The notes under the pieces were generated by a model, which was not told the origin of the DNA, searched no databases, and was given only the letters and a program-made list of their open reading frames with translations. This document shows positions 62,054 through 64,000 of a stretch of DNA of 64,000 nucleotides, piece by piece (the stretch's first letter is position 1; each line of letters opens with the position of its first letter). The stretch lies in NCBI GenBank assembly GCA_035547425.1, contig DASZUU010000052.1, forward strand, positions 62,001 through 126,000, written 5' to 3'. Both the position numbers and the translations under genes were made by a program. Source of the DNA: Alloacidobacterium sp035547425 (GTDB lineage: Bacteria > Acidobacteriota > Terriglobia > Terriglobales > Acidobacteriaceae).

Positions 62054-62902
62054 ATGCCTTGTCTTCCTGAATCCGGCGGCTGTGAAAGACCCTTTACGGA
62101 TGTCCTCGTTGCGCACCTAAACCGCATCGAGGGCGCACACTATATCCATCGTGCCTGTCTCGATGTGGCCGAAAGGCTAATTCCACAGCCCGAAGCACTC
62201 TACGTGGATGCGGAGAACGGCCACCAGCTCGTGATCGAGAGGAAGTCAATTTCCTGGCCAGTTGATTATCCGTATCGGCACAATAACGATCACACTGTCG
62301 GTGAGTTCTTTGCTAATGAACTCCGCGATCTCACCGCCGATGATCTTTACGAGATTCGGCTACCGATGCTCATGCAAGGCAAGCGCAGCGAATTGCTTCG
62401 TTATGCCCTTCAGGCCACTAAGCAAATCCGGGCGAAGTGGGCGACCGTTGCGTCTGGTTCAGGACTGAAGGGCCGTGGTGGAGAAGGCTGGTGGTGGGTA
62501 TTCCGTAAACTTCCCGAATGGGAAAGGGAGGACAACGCACCAAACCGAGGACTCCAGATTTCATTGATTGGGCCTGGACTTTCCTTCGATGATTTTCTCG
62601 ATCCCTCTAGCCTCCCGGATGCGCTCGGTGCCGCGCTTACGAAGATCTACGCCAGCTGCACTTCCAAGTTCGTTTCCCACACCGAAGCGCGGCGCATATT
62701 ACTGCTCGATCCGCACGGCGATCTTCGGACAGAGGGCGGCGAATGGTGGCAGAGGGTCTGGGCAAGCATCCCTCCGCCGTCCCCGATTCAGGAAATCTGG
62801 TCCGGCATTCTCGACTGGGTCACCGAAGATACGCAGGACTGGATGTTCGAGCTGCTCTATTCGACCTCAACCGAGCGACATAAGCCTGCTCTAGCCCGCT
62901 GA
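62054..62902 (+). CDS. Uncharacterised protein with nuclease-like ExK motif
   Basis: This is a 282-residue protein that I do not recognise. It has FTDVLVAHLNRIEGAHYIHRACLDVAERLIPQPE, then YVDAENGHQLVIERKSISWPVDYPYRHNNDHTVGEFF. The VD..(8)..IERK arrangement is the pattern of a PD-(D/E)xK nuclease active site, although such motifs are weak evidence. The rest is alpha/beta with GGEGWWWVFRKLPEWERED. The last 46 bases overlap the convergent gene. Its place in the island next to two similarly odd genes suggests a shared role, perhaps defence. Confidence 0.6.
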   Translation: MPCLPESGGCERPFTDVLVAHLNRIEGAHYIHRACLDVAERLIPQPEALYVDAENGHQLVIERKSISWPVDYPYRHNNDHTVGEFFANELRDLTADDLYEIRLPMLMQGKRSELLRYALQATKQIRAKWATVASGSGLKGRGGEGWWWVFRKLPEWEREDNAPNRGLQISLIGPGLSFDDFLDPSSLPDALGAALTKIYASCTSKFVSHTEARRILLLDPHGDLRTEGGEWWQRVWASIPPPSPIQEIWSGILDWVTEDTQDWMFELLYSTSTERHKPALAR

Positions 62903-63636
62903 GGGTCACTTGGCTTCGTTTGCCTCGGCCTGAGCCCCGCGCGGATTGCGTCATCCTGAAAAGTCGTGATGCCATGATCGGTATTGTTCCAGAAATACTC
63001 GGCATGTTCCTGCACCGCGTTGTTCCAAGCGGTTACTATCGTCTCCACGCTCGGGTAGGACGGCGGTGTTCCTGTGAGCGTGGGATCATTAGCTGTCACC
63101 AGCAGCAGATCGAGGTCAAGGGCCGCTCCCCCGGAGATGCGGCGCGGCCAGCCTATCTGCAAAATGCCCTCTTTGCTTATCAGTGATCCTTCACCGCCGG
63201 TCTCTGACACATTCCCATAGTTCGGCTCACTATTCACACGCTGAGCCCATGCATTTAGGAGGCTTGCGGGAACATTACGTTCGGGATTGCACATCAACGC
63301 CACGCATCCCCAACTCGCGGCAATCCGACCGGTATTCCGGGACAGCGCTTCGGCTTCCCAGAGCTTCAATGCCTCGAACATAAGATCGTTAGCGGAATTG
63401 ATCGTGTGCGAGCAGGCAACGACCTTCGCGCAACCAGCGGGAGCTGCTTGAGAGAACACCATCGTGTAGGTGTGTCCGCGCCGCGCTCCAGACTTGCGCC
63501 CATACCGTATTGGCGCGCAGACGAGCTCAGACCGAGCAAAATCGAGGCGTTCGTCACGCCATTCCTGCCGGTCCTTATCCCACAGCAGTGAGCCAATGAT
63601 GAGGATTCCGGCGTTCAAGATCAAAGGCTCAAACAC
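62857..63636 (-). CDS. Uncharacterised protein, possible cyclotransferase-like fold
   Basis: This is a 259-residue protein. The start ILNAGILIIGSLLWD followed by RDERLDFARSELVCAPIRYGRKSGARRGHTYTMVFSQ resembles the opening strand of gamma-glutamylcyclotransferase-like folds (YGSL...), but the match is loose. The start overlaps by eight bases the end of the upstream minus-strand gene, so the two are translationally coupled. The end overlaps the convergent gene by 46 bases. No signal peptide. Function unknown. Confidence 0.6.
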   Translation of the reverse strand: MFEPLILNAGILIIGSLLWDKDRQEWRDERLDFARSELVCAPIRYGRKSGARRGHTYTMVFSQAAPAGCAKVVACSHTINSANDLMFEALKLWEAEALSRNTGRIAASWGCVALMCNPERNVPASLLNAWAQRVNSEPNYGNVSETGGEGSLISKEGILQIGWPRRISGGAALDLDLLLVTANDPTLTGTPPSYPSVETIVTAWNNAVQEHAEYFWNNTDHGITTFQDDAIRAGLRPRQTKPSDPQRARAGLCRSVEVE

Positions 63637-64000
63637 TTACCGCCTCCTCTGCTTCGGCAGCTGCCGTAACCAGCTCAGGGACGAACGGCGACACATCCTG
63701 AATCGTCACGAGGCCTTTCCTCGGCCGGTAGTAGTCGCGCACCGTGCGATAGGAATCACCATATTTAGCAGTGAATTCCTTCCCCAGCTTGACGTTTCGG
63801 CTCAGGACGCTAGAGAGGGCGCGGCCTCCATTGAAAAACTTCTCTACATACTGAGTGCCGAGCACGTACAGAAATCGTTGTTTGTCTGTGGCATGCTCTG
63901 CCATTTCATAGAAGTCCTTGAAGAGCGCATTCTGGCGGATCGCTTCAGGTCCGCCTTGCCAATGAATGAACTTGAATTCGGCAATACGACGATTTGTCTC
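63629..64000 (-). CDS. Uncharacterised protein, C-terminal part, nuclease-like
   Basis: The frame stays open from the right edge of the window down to 63629, so this is the last 123 residues of a larger protein. It reads RRIAEFKFIHWQGGPEAIRQN, then LFKDFYEMAEHATDKQRFLYVLGTQYVEKFFNG. The EFK triplet beside aromatic residues is a possible PD-(D/E)xK-type core (ExK), followed by a basic linker. An in-frame ATG at 63904 exists, but the upstream codons look equally coding. It overlaps the next minus-strand gene by eight bases. Confidence 0.6.
   Translation of the reverse strand, partial: ETNRRIAEFKFIHWQGGPEAIRQNALFKDFYEMAEHATDKQRFLYVLGTQYVEKFFNGGRALSSVLSRNVKLGKEFTAKYGDSYRTVRDYYRPRKGLVTIQDVSPFVPELVTAAAEAEEAVSV

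Overview
The window looks like chromosomal DNA from an Acidobacteriota bacterium, most likely class Terriglobia (Acidobacteriaceae-like). The evidence is a Gram-negative Tol-Pal envelope operon, a VWFA-type secreted protein and very long NHL/Ig-repeat secreted proteins of acidobacterial style, moderate GC, and AGGAGG-type ribosome binding sites. This placement is inferred from gene content; there is no rRNA in the window.

Layout. 0-3 kb: a truncated O-methyltransferase, an SDR oxidoreductase and a glutamate-semialdehyde dehydrogenase. 3-8.5 kb: signalling genes, namely a LuxR regulator with a degenerate receiver, a receiver-flavoprotein fusion paired with a cNMP-sensing kinase, then a lipoprotein and an AIM24 protein. 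8.5-12.1 kb: a CocE-type hydrolase and a DUF2235 protein whose 3' end overlaps a tRNA-Leu(UAA) gene interrupted by a group I intron. 12.2-17.8 kb: the Tol-Pal operon (exbB/tolQ, exbD/tolR, TolA/TonB-like, tolB, pal, cpoB). 18-22.3 kb: recN, a flavin monooxygenase, tRNA-Glu(CUC) and a PH-domain membrane protein. 22.3-30 kb: a stress and metabolism block (YciE/F ferritin-like proteins, MFS transporters, Zn-alcohol dehydrogenase, SRPBCC, SDR). It contains a mosaic of three truncated genes at 23.7-24.2 kb. 30.1-32.1 kb: a DyP peroxidase with a C-terminal cargo tag and its encapsulin shell. 32.3-44.5 kb: a sugar-lactone-type FAD oxidase divergent from a two-CxxCH cytochrome, a secreted HNH-like protein, a 1308-residue NHL/Ig/MBG protein, trpE, glutamate dehydrogenase and a SET-domain protein. 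44.7-51.8 kb: a 1830-residue soluble hybrid kinase with eight near-identical HAMP-type units, followed by a receiver-PAS-kinase. 51.8-57.9 kb: a superinfection-immunity-like protein, an STN-like protein, a YncE/phosphoesterase fusion and a VWA protein.

From 58.3 kb to the right edge the DNA is probably an integrated island. Its left boundary is the 3' half of a tRNA-Asp gene, which stops exactly at the anticodon loop, as expected for a tyrosine-recombinase attachment site. The island carries a SRAP (HMCES/YedK) protein, small zinc-ribbon proteins, a frameshifted LigD-type ligase, and an uncharacterised cluster of three proteins (62.0-64.0 kb) with nuclease-like motifs that could be a defence or repair module.

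Strongest observations: the intron-containing tRNA-Leu, the tRNA-Asp island boundary with its unknown nuclease-like cluster, the gene-fragment mosaic at 23.7 kb, and the HAMP-repeat kinase. All similarity statements come from reading motifs; no database search was run.
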